Assembly (NCBI RefSeq): GCF_900604345.1
Contig: NZ_LR026983.1
Coordinates: 2,232,001 to 2,296,000 of the forward strand
Direction of reading: 5' to 3'
From: Maliibacterium massiliense
Lineage (GTDB): Bacteria > Bacillota > Clostridia > Christensenellales > Maliibacteriaceae
Length of the DNA stretch: 64,000 nt
Each line of letters begins with the position of its first letter. The first letter of the stretch is position 1. A program made the position numbers and the translations under genes. The notes beneath the pieces are model-generated. The model was given only the letters and a program-made list of their open reading frames with translations, searched no databases and was not told where the DNA came from. Shown one piece after another: positions 1 to 8,799 of the stretch.

Positions 1-294
1 CTCACCATCCGCCGCAGAAGCCAGGGCGGCTCCAGCGCCGCGGGCGCGCTCTACGCCTACACCCACAACTACGCGTCGCGCCCCGCGGGCAACGCGGAGC
101 CCGCGCTGGGCGCGGCCATCGGCCAGATCGGCGCGTTTGCCTGGGGCAGCCAGCAGACCGTCGGCCTGCCCACCTGGGTGGCGGAACGCATGCGCGATGG
201 CAGCGCCGCGGGCATCCTGTTCCACGCGCCGGGCGGATCGCCCTACCTGATCTTTGAAGGGTGGGCCACGCTCGACGTCAACTACACCAAGTAA
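1..294 (+). CDS. C-terminal part of a phage tail or virion protein (partial)
   Basis: An open frame runs in from the left edge and stops with TAA at 292-294, giving about 97 residues with no start in the window. The product is rich in Gly and Ala and ends in an aromatic stretch around FEGWATLDVNYTK. It lies 14 bases upstream of the next phage-like gene in the same direction, so it is probably part of the same tail operon. I do not recognise a specific family; the phage assignment rests on its neighbours. Confidence 0.55.
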   Translation, partial: LTIRRRSQGGSSAAGALYAYTHNYASRPAGNAEPALGAAIGQIGAFAWGSQQTVGLPTWVAERMRDGSAAGILFHAPGGSPYLIFEGWATLDVNYTK

Positions 295-308
295 GGGGGA
301 ATTGTTCT

Positions 309-1214
309 ATGGCTTCCTCGTCCAGCGGCAGCAAATACACCATCACAGGCGGGTTTATCGATTACGATTACCTCACCGACGCCCAGATGCGCCAGCAGGC
401 GGAAAACGCCGTAAACCCGCTTGTGGAGCAGCAGAAGCTCGCCTCCAAACAGTCCGCCGAAAGCGCCATCAACACCTTCAACAACCAGCAGAAGGCGCTG
501 GAGGTTGGCAGGGACAGGGATTTGGGCGAAATCAACCGCCAGTACGACGATATGCGCCGCCGCACCAGCGACCAGGCGCTGGGCCGCGGCCTTGCGCGCT
601 CCACCATCGCCGTGCAGATGGGCCAGCAGGTCTCCGATAACCAGGCGCGCAGCGTGCAGCAGCTGCAGCGGGATTACGCCACCCGGCAGGACGCCATCGC
701 CTCCCAGATCGCGCTGACCACCAAGCAGCTCAATGACGCGCTGGCCAGCTTTGATATCACCCGCGCCATCCAGATACAGGCCAAGGTGGACGAGCTTGCC
801 AACCAGCAGCGCCAGATCAAGCTGCAGGTGGATCAGTTCAACAACCAGACCAGGCTGCAGGTGGATCAGTTCAACGCGCAGGCGCAGCAGCAGCAGGATC
901 AGTTTGAGGCGAACATGGCCCTGCAGCGCGCGCAGATGGCCCGGCAGCAGGCCGCCGCAGGGGCCGCCGCGCGCAGCGCGCCGCGCCGCAGCGCCGCCCC
1001 CGCCGCAGCGCAGGATAACACCATCCAGGGCGCGATCGCGCGCGATCTGCGCGCCATGCCCAGCTACGAGGACGCCTTCAACTACCTGCGCAAGCAGAAC
1101 GCCAAGTACCGCTTGAGCGACGCGGACTACAACTACCTGCACGGCATCGCCGCCTCCATCCCGACCAAATCACAGAAGATGTCCTCGGCGTACTACTACC
1201 TGCAGGGCGAATAA
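309..1214 (+). CDS. Coiled-coil phage structural protein
   Basis: The product is 301 residues. ATG at 309 is chosen over an earlier in-frame codon because AGGGGGA lies 9 bases upstream, just after the preceding stop. From about residue 25 to 210 the sequence is Gln, Ala, Asp and Asn rich with heptad-like spacing and few aromatics (for example LQVDQFNNQ and QQQQDQFEAN), which predicts long helices. An Ala/Arg/Pro-rich hinge follows at about 215-240, then a short globular tail with several Tyr. It sits between a tail-protein fragment and a large virion-like gene, so a virion scaffold or tail role is likely. No named family is recognised. Confidence 0.6.
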   Translation: MASSSSGSKYTITGGFIDYDYLTDAQMRQQAENAVNPLVEQQKLASKQSAESAINTFNNQQKALEVGRDRDLGEINRQYDDMRRRTSDQALGRGLARSTIAVQMGQQVSDNQARSVQQLQRDYATRQDAIASQIALTTKQLNDALASFDITRAIQIQAKVDELANQQRQIKLQVDQFNNQTRLQVDQFNAQAQQQQDQFEANMALQRAQMARQQAAAGAAARSAPRRSAAPAAAQDNTIQGAIARDLRAMPSYEDAFNYLRKQNAKYRLSDADYNYLHGIAASIPTKSQKMSSAYYYLQGE

Positions 1215-1233
1215 AAAAGGGGGAAACAGGGCC

Positions 1234-3348
1234 ATGGCGTTACACAATAAGTACCTGCCGCTCAACGCGGACTATGAGGCGCTGCGCAGGCGCATCTGGG
1301 ATGGGCCGAAGCCGCAACAGACGCACACCGCGCAACAGACGCGCACCGCGAGCATGCAACAGACGCCCGCGGCGCAGGGCAGTTGGCGCAACCAGCGCCC
1401 CGGCGGGGGCATCCCCTACCTGGTGGATATCGTGCCCAAGGGGGACGGACGGCTGGGGCGCAAACCGGACGCGCGCGCGCCGTACATCCCAAGCGCGCGG
1501 ATGGGGCGCCCCGGTGGGGGGCTGGCCTACGCGGTAGACGTACAGCCCCGGGGGGATGGGCAGCAGGCGTATAGACCGGACGCGCGCGCGCCGTACATCC
1601 CAAGCGCGCGGATGGGGCGCCCCGGTGGGGGGCTGGCCTACGCAGTAGACGTACAGCCCCGGGGGGATGGGCAGCAGGCGTATAGACCGGACGCGCGCGC
1701 GCCGTATATCCCAAGCGCGCGGATGGGCGGCCCCGGCGGGGGGCTGGCCTACGCGGTAGACGTACAGCCCCGGGGGGATGGGCAGCAGGCGTATAGACCG
1801 GACGCGTCCGGCAGGACGCGGGCAGCACAGGGGGGCCAAAGCGCCCAGGCCACCGCGCGCCGCTGGGTGGACGAGGTGTACGGCGCCGCAGGCGCGCAAG
1901 GGGCCGCACGCGCGTCCGCCCGGGCAAACCCGCAGGAGGGCTGGACGCCCGCACGCGGCGTGTCCCCGGGGGGCCCCGTGCAGGTGGAGATGCGCAGCGA
2001 ACGCGACGCGCGCGCCCCAAATGCCGCGCAAAGCGCCCGCCGCTACCACAGCGGCGAGACGCGGCGTTACATCCGGGAGCAGACACAGTTCGCGCCCATG
2101 GGCATCATGGACGTGCTGGAGGTGGACATCCCCGCGTCCGTGCGCGCGCAAGCGCCGCGCGCGGATATCCCCGGCCGGCCGGACACCCCTTTGCTGGACG
2201 CGCACACGCGCCTGCAGCAGAACCGCATCACCCAGCGGGACAACCGCGTTGCCTACGCGCACGCCGCGCGCAACGCCGAGGGCATCCTGCGCGAGCGGGA
2301 GGCGCTGGATCGCTGGACGGCGGGCAAGGTGGGGCAGGCACTCTTTGACGGACGCGGCGCGCTGAAGGTGGACTACGGCCAGGTGCAGCAGGCGCTCATG
2401 GACGGCGTGCTGCCCAAAGGGGTCACCCAGGATGAGGAGCAAAGCGCCCAGGCCATGCTGCTGGACGCCTATGGCGCGGCGTACGACGCGCGCAAAGTAC
2501 CCCTGCCCGATACGGTGCAGGTCGATGGCAAAAGCGTATCCACCGCCCCCCTGCGGCGCGTCTACGGCGCGCGTGTCGCGCCCGATATGCTGGACGCCTA
2601 CAGGGTGTTCATCCGGGAAAACGGGTATGACACCGCCGCCGCGCCCGATACCGCGCTCTACTACGATATTGCGCAGATCCGCCGCGGCGCCGCCGGCCGC
2701 GGCATGACCCCCGCCGAGCGCCGGGAACTTGTGGAGGAATACAGCATCCAGCCCGCCGCGCGATGGCGCGACCTGGATGCCGAAAGCAAGGGCAACGTCT
2801 CCACCATGATGCGGTTCCGCCTTGACCCCGACCTCTACCGCAGCCCGTCCGATGAGGTGGGCCGCGTGGCCTTTACACGCGCGCTGGAGGGGGCCAACGG
2901 CTTTGCGGCGGATATCGCGGGCACGGGCCTTTTTGGGCGGGATGCCGAGCAGGGGCTGCGCCAGGTGCAGTACGGACAGCGGCTGCAGGCGCGCACAGAC
3001 AACCCCGCCGCGCGTGTGACGGGGGATGCGGCAAGCGCGCTTGCGCGCGCGGGGCTCAGCGGGGGGCTCTCCCATGGGATCGCCGGCGGCGCGGGCAGCC
3101 TGCTCAAAAGTCTGGGCGTGGGCGCGGGCACGGCCGCGCGCGTGGCGGATGCGCTGGGCAGGGCCCCGGATATCGCCGCCGCTTACGGACAGCGGCGCGA
3201 CGCGGCGCGCCGCGCGGGATCGGATGACGCGCAGCAGCGCGCAAAAGGGGCGCTGGGCGCCCTGTCGCAGGGCGCGTCCGATCTGGCGGAAGATTTGTTT
3301 TTGCGGCAGCTGCGGGATCGCGCGCGCCAGCTGGGCCGCCGCCGGTAG
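1234..3348 (+). CDS. Large phage virion-like protein with 37-residue tandem repeats
   Basis: The product is 704 residues, starting at ATG 1234 behind an AAAGGGGG ribosome binding site 20 bases after the previous gene. Residues about 77-190 are three nearly identical 37-residue units (motifs APYIPSARMG and GGGLAYAVDV), preceded by one diverged unit. Residues 200-300 are low-complexity Ala/Arg/Gly. The rest is helical, with a Gly/Ala-rich segment near residues 590-640 (GGLSHGIAGGAGSLLKSLG) that could contact membrane. No catalytic motif is visible. Its size and place between structural genes suggest an internal virion or tail protein, but that is inference. Confidence 0.6.
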   Translation: MALHNKYLPLNADYEALRRRIWDGPKPQQTHTAQQTRTASMQQTPAAQGSWRNQRPGGGIPYLVDIVPKGDGRLGRKPDARAPYIPSARMGRPGGGLAYAVDVQPRGDGQQAYRPDARAPYIPSARMGRPGGGLAYAVDVQPRGDGQQAYRPDARAPYIPSARMGGPGGGLAYAVDVQPRGDGQQAYRPDASGRTRAAQGGQSAQATARRWVDEVYGAAGAQGAARASARANPQEGWTPARGVSPGGPVQVEMRSERDARAPNAAQSARRYHSGETRRYIREQTQFAPMGIMDVLEVDIPASVRAQAPRADIPGRPDTPLLDAHTRLQQNRITQRDNRVAYAHAARNAEGILREREALDRWTAGKVGQALFDGRGALKVDYGQVQQALMDGVLPKGVTQDEEQSAQAMLLDAYGAAYDARKVPLPDTVQVDGKSVSTAPLRRVYGARVAPDMLDAYRVFIRENGYDTAAAPDTALYYDIAQIRRGAAGRGMTPAERRELVEEYSIQPAARWRDLDAESKGNVSTMMRFRLDPDLYRSPSDEVGRVAFTRALEGANGFAADIAGTGLFGRDAEQGLRQVQYGQRLQARTDNPAARVTGDAASALARAGLSGGLSHGIAGGAGSLLKSLGVGAGTAARVADALGRAPDIAAAYGQRRDAARRAGSDDAQQRAKGALGALSQGASDLAEDLFLRQLRDRARQLGRRR
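1462..1805 (+). repeat. 111-bp in-frame tandem repeat inside the virion-like gene
   Basis: Three 111-bp copies begin at 1462, 1573 and 1684, with a fourth start at 1795. The period is 37 codons, so copy-number change keeps the frame. Copies differ by only a few bases (for example GGGCGC versus GGCGGC near the centre), which indicates recent duplication or gene conversion. Confidence 0.95.
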
Positions 3349-3740
3349 GGGGTACTGTAGATAGCTGCAGTGCCCTTGCGGGGCGGCAGTACCTTGCGGG
3401 CGGAATACGGTAGATAGCTACAGTATCTTTGCGGGGCAGGCGCGCGGGCGCGGGGGTACCCAAGGGATGGGGACGGACGCAAAACTGCCCGCGCGGGGAC
3501 ATGCAAACGGGCCGGACGGGGCGCGCGAGGCAGGCGCAGCACCCCACGCGGGCGGGCGCGCAACGCGCCGAAAAGACCCACCCTGCGGGCGCGTCAAGGG
3601 GTAGCGGCCCAGCCCTATGTTGCGACGGTCAAGGCAAAACATCCCGCACAGGCACAAACCAAGGGGGCAATCTTAGGCCCCCGCCCCGCCGAAGGCCAGG
3701 GAATAGACGTAGAATCGCGCGGGCGCGCAGGGGTGGGCCA

Positions 3741-4020
3741 GGGACGGACGCAAAACATCCCGCGCGGGCCGAAATGCGCGCGGACGCGCGAAAAGGCCGG
3801 GGGCACGGACGCAAAACAACGCGGCAAAGGGGCAACCTTGCGCCGCGCCCATAAAACGGCCAGGGACGGACGCAAACCATCCCGCGCGCGGGCCGAAATG
3901 CGCGCGGACGCGCGAAAAGGCCGGGGGCACGGACGCAAAACAACGCGGCAAAGGGGCAACCTTGCGCCGCGCCCATAAAACGGCCAGGGGACGGACGCAA
4001 ACCATCCCGCGCGGGCACGC
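3741..4020. repeat. 122/125-bp noncoding tandem repeat array
   Basis: The 738-base gap 3349-4086 has no supportable gene. Its right half contains a direct repeat with units starting at 3741 and 3863 and a truncated third near 3987. Anchoring on ACGGACGC gives spacings of 122 and 125 bases. Each unit carries CGCAAAACAAC and CCATAAAACGGCC. The left half (3357-3420) holds two copies of GTAGATAGCT and otherwise nothing recognisable. Long open frames cross the array on both strands, but only because a GC-rich unit lacks stops. Confidence 0.85.
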
Positions 4021-4086
4021 GCCTCACAAACCCCGCCCTGCCCAAGGGCGGCACACGACACACACGAGAGAGGGGGGCATTACGCG

Positions 4087-5727
4087 GTGCATTTACCCAT
4101 CCATGGCAAGACAATCGATACCACACCCATCCGCGAGGTGCTGGTGCAGGGGGAGACGGGCGTCGATACGATATCGTTCGACCTGCCGCTGCTATATGAG
4201 GGGAATGAACTGGCGGCGCTGGACTTCACCATCCGCGCATCATCAAATCTTGGCACGCTGGTGGAGCGCCCGCTGGAAAAATCCGTGGACGCGGATGGCG
4301 TGCGCCTGGCATGGGCCGTGACGGGCGACTTTACCGCCGCGGCGGGGGAGCTGCTGCTGGAGGTGCACGGCCAGGACGCCGCGGGCAACCGCATCATCAA
4401 GCTGCCGGCGGCGTCCATCTACGTGCGCAGGAGCGTATCGGGCAGCGGGGAGCCGCCCAAGTCCGTGCTGGAGCAGTACCTGACGCTGGTGCGCGGGGAG
4501 ACGGCCAAATCCATCCAGGCGGTATCGGACGCCCAGGCCGTGGTGGACGCGGCAAAGCGGGAGGGCGCGCTGGCCGTGACGATGCAGATCGGCGCGGTGG
4601 AGACCCTCGCGCCGGGCACGCCCGCCTATGCGACCAACACATCCACCCAGCCCAGCTGCGCGGTGCTCAACATGGGCATCCCCAAGGGGGACAAGGGCGA
4701 GAAGGGGGATAAGGGCGAAAAGGGGGACACAGGCCTTACCGGCCCGCAGGGGCCGCAGGGGCCCAAGGGGGACACGGGCGATGTGACCAACCACACCCAC
4801 CCCGGCGCGACAGCGGCCGAGGCGGGCTTTATGCCCGCAGAGGATAAGGCCAGGCTGGATGCGATGGACGTGCTCACCTGCGAGCTGGGCGCGACCGTGG
4901 GCGGGGAATCCCCCGAGGTGCTGCCCACCATCCAGGCGTATGTGGACGCGCAGCTGGCGGAGAAGCTGGCGCCCAAGGCGGACGCATCCGCGCTGGCGTC
5001 CAAGGCGGACGCCGCCAGCCACAACATCAAAAGCTACGCGTTCCTCTCCCAGCTGGGCCTATCCGGCGCGGTGAGCATGCAGCAGGTGATCGCCGCCATG
5101 CCGGCGGGATCCACGGCCCGCATCCTGAGCGCGGAGACGCGCGCGGACTATATCTCCGACGCGCCGCAGGGCTACTGCACGGTGCAGATCACCAAACAGG
5201 ACAACCCCGATTACACCCAGTGCTACGCCTACAGCCCCGGCGACCCCACCACCTGCTGGCGCGCGTCCTACAGCGCGGAGGCCACCCCCAACTTCAGCGG
5301 CTGGCAAGCCGTGCACCTGCCAAGCTACGGCGCCTGGAAGCCCCACATGGTCGCAAACGGGGCGAAAATCCCCAACCTTACCTACGTGACAACCGTGGGC
5401 CACTATGCCAAGGTGGGGCGGCAGGCCACCGTCACGTTTATGGTGGGCTTCAAGGGGGATCTTGCGCCCTACGCGGGCGAGAACATGATCGTCGGCGGGC
5501 TGCCGGCGGATGTGGCCGCGCCCTGCGCCACCACGTGGATCGGCGGGTGCGTGCTCATCAGCAGCTACAGCCGCCCCACCGCATCGGGCGTGATGCTGGA
5601 TCCTTCCGGCCGCATCGTGATCGTCTACCCCCTGGCGTCGCTGACCTACGGCGATTTGCCCAATTACGCGGACGGCACGCGGACGCAGTACATCTACGCG
5701 ACCTATACCTATATCACGGGCGCGTAA
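4087..5727 (+). CDS. Phage tail fibre with collagen-like segment
   Basis: The product is 546 residues. GTG at 4087 is used as start, with AGGGGGG at about 4070-4077. Residues 1-118 form a beta-rich N-terminal domain resembling baseplate/upper-fibre attachment domains. Residues about 198-232 are G-X-Y repeats (GDKGEKGDKGEKGDTG, GPQGPQGPKGDTGD), a collagen-like trimer-forming element. Then comes NHTHPGATAAEAGFM, common in fibre shafts, and a C-terminal region beginning near KADAASHNIKSYAFLSQLGL. That module recurs in the next two genes. Role: host-receptor binding at the tail tip, inferred from architecture. Confidence 0.8.
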   Translation: MHLPIHGKTIDTTPIREVLVQGETGVDTISFDLPLLYEGNELAALDFTIRASSNLGTLVERPLEKSVDADGVRLAWAVTGDFTAAAGELLLEVHGQDAAGNRIIKLPAASIYVRRSVSGSGEPPKSVLEQYLTLVRGETAKSIQAVSDAQAVVDAAKREGALAVTMQIGAVETLAPGTPAYATNTSTQPSCAVLNMGIPKGDKGEKGDKGEKGDTGLTGPQGPQGPKGDTGDVTNHTHPGATAAEAGFMPAEDKARLDAMDVLTCELGATVGGESPEVLPTIQAYVDAQLAEKLAPKADASALASKADAASHNIKSYAFLSQLGLSGAVSMQQVIAAMPAGSTARILSAETRADYISDAPQGYCTVQITKQDNPDYTQCYAYSPGDPTTCWRASYSAEATPNFSGWQAVHLPSYGAWKPHMVANGAKIPNLTYVTTVGHYAKVGRQATVTFMVGFKGDLAPYAGENMIVGGLPADVAAPCATTWIGGCVLISSYSRPTASGVMLDPSGRIVIVYPLASLTYGDLPNYADGTRTQYIYATYTYITGA

Positions 5728-5751
5728 GGGCGGCGCCGGTGGCCGGAGCGG

Positions 5752-6031
5752 GGACGGGCGTGGGTGTGCGGCACGGATTGTGACAGCGCGCGGGGATACC
5801 GGAGCGGGGCGCGTGCAGAGGGGGCGCGCGCGGGTGTGCGCACCGATAAAGGCGCGCGGGGCGCGTGCAGAGGGGACGGGCGTGGGTGTGCGGCACGGAT
5901 TGTGACAGCGCGCGGGGATACCGGAGCGGGGCGCGTGCAAAGGGGGCGCGCGCGGGTGTGCGCACCGATAAAGGCGCGCGGGGCGCGTGCAAAGGGGACG
6001 CGCGCGGGTGTGCGCACCGATAAAGGCGCGC
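5752..6031. repeat. 122-bp noncoding tandem repeat between fibre genes
   Basis: Two full 122-bp copies start at about 5752 and 5874, followed by a partial third that repeats only the GGTGTGCGCACCGATAAAGG half (twice per unit in variant form). The gap 5728-6234 contains no supportable gene; the rest (6032-6220) shows nothing except the next gene's ribosome binding site. Confidence 0.85.
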
Positions 6032-6234
6032 TTCCCGCGTGGCGGCACGGGGGACGGGCGGCGCGTCCGCTCCTAGCGCCCACCCACGCACCGGCAAAGA
6101 TGCGCTGCGCGTCAACCTCTACCGCGCCAGTGCGGCACACCGATACAAAAGCAGCAGGCGCTTGGCCCGCCACCCCAAAGGGGCGCAGCGCCCCCTGCGC
6201 GCAGGTATTGCGGATAGAAAAGGAGGAATGCGCC

Positions 6235-6981
6235 ATGGCAATCCCTACAGGTACATTGAAGAAGGACGGCAGCACCTTCTACCCCTACACCCACGCGGAT
6301 TGCGTGGTGGAGGGCGCCTCGCGGGCGGACGTCGCCGCCAAGGCGGACGCGTCCACCCACAACCTCAAGACCTACAGCGCGCTTTCCCAGCTGGGGCTTA
6401 CGGGGCCGGTGACCATGGCGCAGGTGTGCGGGGCAATGCCCGATGACGCGGTGCTTATGCTGCGCAGCGGCGCGGGGGATGCCGACCATATCACAGACGC
6501 GCCGCGCACCTACTGCGGCGTGCTCATCATCCGCGCCTCCAACCACAGCTATGTGCGCTGCATGGCGTTTGCGCCCGACGCCACCGATACGTGGACAGGG
6601 ATATACAATAATACCCTTTCGCCCCCCTTTGCGGGCTGGCAGTACGCCCTGCCCAAGGTGTTCCACCCCGATGTAAACGCCGCGGCGTGGGCGCTGCATG
6701 GCGCAGACCCCATCACCCTGATTGCGCAGGGCAAGGTGGGCGTCATCTTCGGCAGGGTCAAGCCCAAGGTGGCCGCCATCACCCAAGACAACTGGGTGAT
6801 CTGCACCCTGCCCACCGAGATCGTATGCGCGCGGCCCACGGATGGGATATTTGCCATTTCGGCGCACGGGCAGCAGGCCTACGGCGCCGTGCAGCTGCAG
6901 GGCCGCAATCTGGTGGGCTTCCGGGGGACGTACGACACGGCACAGCTATACAACTTTCACCTATCGTTCGAGATTCTCTAG
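6235..6981 (+). CDS. Tail fibre/receptor-binding protein paralogue 1
   Basis: The product is 248 residues. ATG 6235 follows AGGAGG at 6221-6226; a longer upstream open frame runs through repeats and is rejected. Residues 1-48 are almost identical to the next gene product (MAIPTGTLKKDG...STHNLKTY). Residues about 38-140 resemble the C-terminal module of the collagen-like fibre: LSQLGLTGPVTM, an AD-x-I-x-DAP-x-x-Y core and FAGWQ. The last 100 residues are unique. This is the pattern expected of a set of exchangeable tail-tip proteins. Confidence 0.7.
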   Translation: MAIPTGTLKKDGSTFYPYTHADCVVEGASRADVAAKADASTHNLKTYSALSQLGLTGPVTMAQVCGAMPDDAVLMLRSGAGDADHITDAPRTYCGVLIIRASNHSYVRCMAFAPDATDTWTGIYNNTLSPPFAGWQYALPKVFHPDVNAAAWALHGADPITLIAQGKVGVIFGRVKPKVAAITQDNWVICTLPTEIVCARPTDGIFAISAHGQQAYGAVQLQGRNLVGFRGTYDTAQLYNFHLSFEIL

Positions 6982-6994
6982 GAGGAGACGCGCC

Positions 6995-7816
6995 ATGGCA
7001 ATCCCCACAGGTACATTGAAGAAGGACGGCAGCCCCTTCTACCCCTACACCCACACGGATTGCGTGGTGGAGGGCGCCTCGCGGGCGGACGTCGCCGCCA
7101 AGGCTGACGCGTCCACCCACAACCTCAAGACCTACACCTCCCTTGCGCAGATCGGCCTTGCCCCGCCCGTGACGGTGGTGGAGATATGCGCCGCGCTGCC
7201 CAACCAGTCGCAGTATCTAGCCATCCACTACCGGGGGGATGTGACGGATCTGCCCTGCGACTACGCGTGCCTCAGCATCCGCCTGCACAACCAGTGGTCG
7301 TGTACTATCCAGGCCGAAAACAAGCTGGGGGGCTACCGCGGCGAATTCTGGCGCGGGACGCACTCCCAAAGCGCCAACCCCACGTTTTGGGGATGGTTCC
7401 GGTTTGCGCAGATGGGGGGGCTGGAGTATATCGGCGCGCTCTCCGCCTCGGGCGAGGCCAACACGGATATCGTGGCCACCACCGCAAGCGTGCTGCCCGC
7501 GGCGGGCACCTACCTGGTGGTGGCGGGCCTGCGCCGCGGCGCGCGCAACCAGGTGGCGCCGGGCCTGCTGCTGGTATCCTACGATCCCGCCGCCACCACC
7601 ATGCTGGCCGCCACCACCATCGCGCAGGGGGATACCACCCGCAGCGCGGCGCTGGATACTGCGGGCAGGCTGGCGCTCACCGTGCGCGCGCCCTACTACG
7701 TGTACCTGCTCGCGGCCATTTACATGCTGCGCAACAACGCATGGCGCGGGCGCGCGCGGGGAAAGAAGTGCGCACGGGCGGACAGCTGTGCTTCCCACAT
7801 AGCGGCGCACCGATAG
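6995..7816 (+). CDS. Tail fibre/receptor-binding protein paralogue 2
   Basis: The product is 273 residues, with ATG 6995 only 13 bases after the previous stop and behind GGAGGAG. The first 48 codons match the previous gene almost base for base (about 150 bp including the ribosome binding region), then the sequences diverge. The middle contains the same aromatic beta-rich style (FWGWFRFAQMGGLEYIG). The final 30 residues (after YMLRNNAWRGRARG) are Arg/Cys/Ala-rich and read like extension into noncoding DNA, so the natural C-terminus may have been altered by a stop loss or rearrangement. Confidence 0.65.
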   Translation: MAIPTGTLKKDGSPFYPYTHTDCVVEGASRADVAAKADASTHNLKTYTSLAQIGLAPPVTVVEICAALPNQSQYLAIHYRGDVTDLPCDYACLSIRLHNQWSCTIQAENKLGGYRGEFWRGTHSQSANPTFWGWFRFAQMGGLEYIGALSASGEANTDIVATTASVLPAAGTYLVVAGLRRGARNQVAPGLLLVSYDPAATTMLAATTIAQGDTTRSAALDTAGRLALTVRAPYYVYLLAAIYMLRNNAWRGRARGKKCARADSCASHIAAHR

Positions 7817-8246
7817 AAAAGGGACGCGGGGCAGGCACGGGGGTGCGCGTGGGGCCATGAAGCGCGCCTGGCTGCAGGCGCTGTGTACCGCCCTCTACGC
7901 ACACCGCGCGCCAGCTGGCGTCCCGCCGTGCGCAGGCAAAACACAATTGCGGCGGTGTGCGGGGCGGCCAATTCCCTAAGAGGAGCGCCTTTGGGCGCGG
8001 CACACTGCCAATACCCCTGTCCGGCGCGGGCGCGGGGCAATAGCGCGCGGTCAGCGCGGGCAGAGGGCGCGTCGCGGCCCATAGCGGCAATGCCCCGGTG
8101 CGCGGGCCGTGCCAAGTGGATATGATCCAAGGCATCATAAATAGGCATTACAAATAGGAAGGGACAGGCATCCGCGCGCCGGCCGGCGTCCGCAAGCGCG
8201 GCCCAGGCGCGGTGCGCGTGTGCACAAAAGGACAGGAGTGTGGCCG
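7817..8246. other. Intergenic stretch with no recognised gene
   Basis: This 430-base GC-rich gap separates the fibre genes from the lysis-like pair. I see no ribosome binding site followed by a plausible protein, no terminator and no array repeat. Only the AGGACAGGAG site at 8229-8238 belonging to the next gene is functional-looking. Confidence 0.6.
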
Positions 8247-8507
8247 ATGGGGGAATGGGGCGTTTACTTGGTGCTTGCGTCGCTGGCGGGGTTCCTGGCA
8301 ACGGTGATCCCGCCCATCATTAAGCTCAACACGAGCATCACCAGGCTGACGGTGACGATGGACAACATTACCGAGGACTTAAAGGGCCTTACGGAGCGCA
8401 ACCACAGCAGCCACGAGCGGCTGTGGGATAAGAACAATGAACAGGACGCCCGCATCAACGACCATGAGACGCGCATCGGGCGGCTGGAGCAGGAAAAGGG
8501 GGAATAG
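8247..8507 (+). CDS. Small membrane-anchored coiled-coil protein of the lysis/tail region
   Basis: The product is 86 residues from ATG 8247, with ACAGGAG 8 bases upstream; GTG codons at 8220 and 8238 are in frame but poorly placed. Residues about 5-25 are one membrane span (VYLVLASLAGFLATVIPPII). Residues 30-86 are a hydrophilic coiled coil (ITRLTVTMDNITEDL, HETRIGRLEQ). This layout resembles XhlA-type proteins, which sit beside holins in Gram-positive prophages, but with the membrane span at the opposite end. The neighbouring gene supports the assignment. Confidence 0.65.
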   Translation: MGEWGVYLVLASLAGFLATVIPPIIKLNTSITRLTVTMDNITEDLKGLTERNHSSHERLWDKNNEQDARINDHETRIGRLEQEKGE

Positions 8508-8511
8508 CATA

Positions 8512-8799
8512 GTGCACAACGCGTTTTTTACCTGGGCATCGCTCGCCACCATTGCGGGCGCGGTCACCGCCACCGTCCTGCTGACGCAGCTGGTCAAGGG
8601 GATAGGGCCGCTGGCCCCGGTGCCCGCACGTGCCCTCAGCTACTGTATCGCGCTGCTGATGCTGAGCGCGTCCACGCTTATCACCCGGGGTGTGGGCTGG
8701 CAGGCGGCCATCATCGCGCCCGCGCACGCGGCGGTGGTGGCGCTCGCCGCCAATGGCATCTACGATGGGCTCAGCGCGCTTGAAAAGCGCAGGGGATAG
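8512..8799 (+). CDS. Putative holin-like small membrane protein
   Basis: The product is 95 residues, with GTG start at 8512, AAGGGGG upstream, four bases after the previous stop. Three hydrophobic segments are visible at about residues 8-30, 40-60 and 66-85, separated by short loops, ending in a charged tail (EKRRG). Size, topology and position at the end of a phage structural cluster fit a holin, which forms the membrane pore for lysis. No endolysin gene follows within the window, which is unusual for a complete prophage. Confidence 0.6.
   Translation: MHNAFFTWASLATIAGAVTATVLLTQLVKGIGPLAPVPARALSYCIALLMLSASTLITRGVGWQAAIIAPAHAAVVALAANGIYDGLSALEKRRG

Noticed and set aside
1240..3075. 611-codon minus-strand open frame
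   Set aside because: It lies opposite a gene with a good start site; composition is Arg/Pro/His-rich as expected of an antisense frame in GC-rich DNA.
3429..4126. Several 110-165-codon open frames between the virion-like and fibre genes
   Set aside because: They run through the 122-bp repeat on both strands and look like GC-rich shadow frames.
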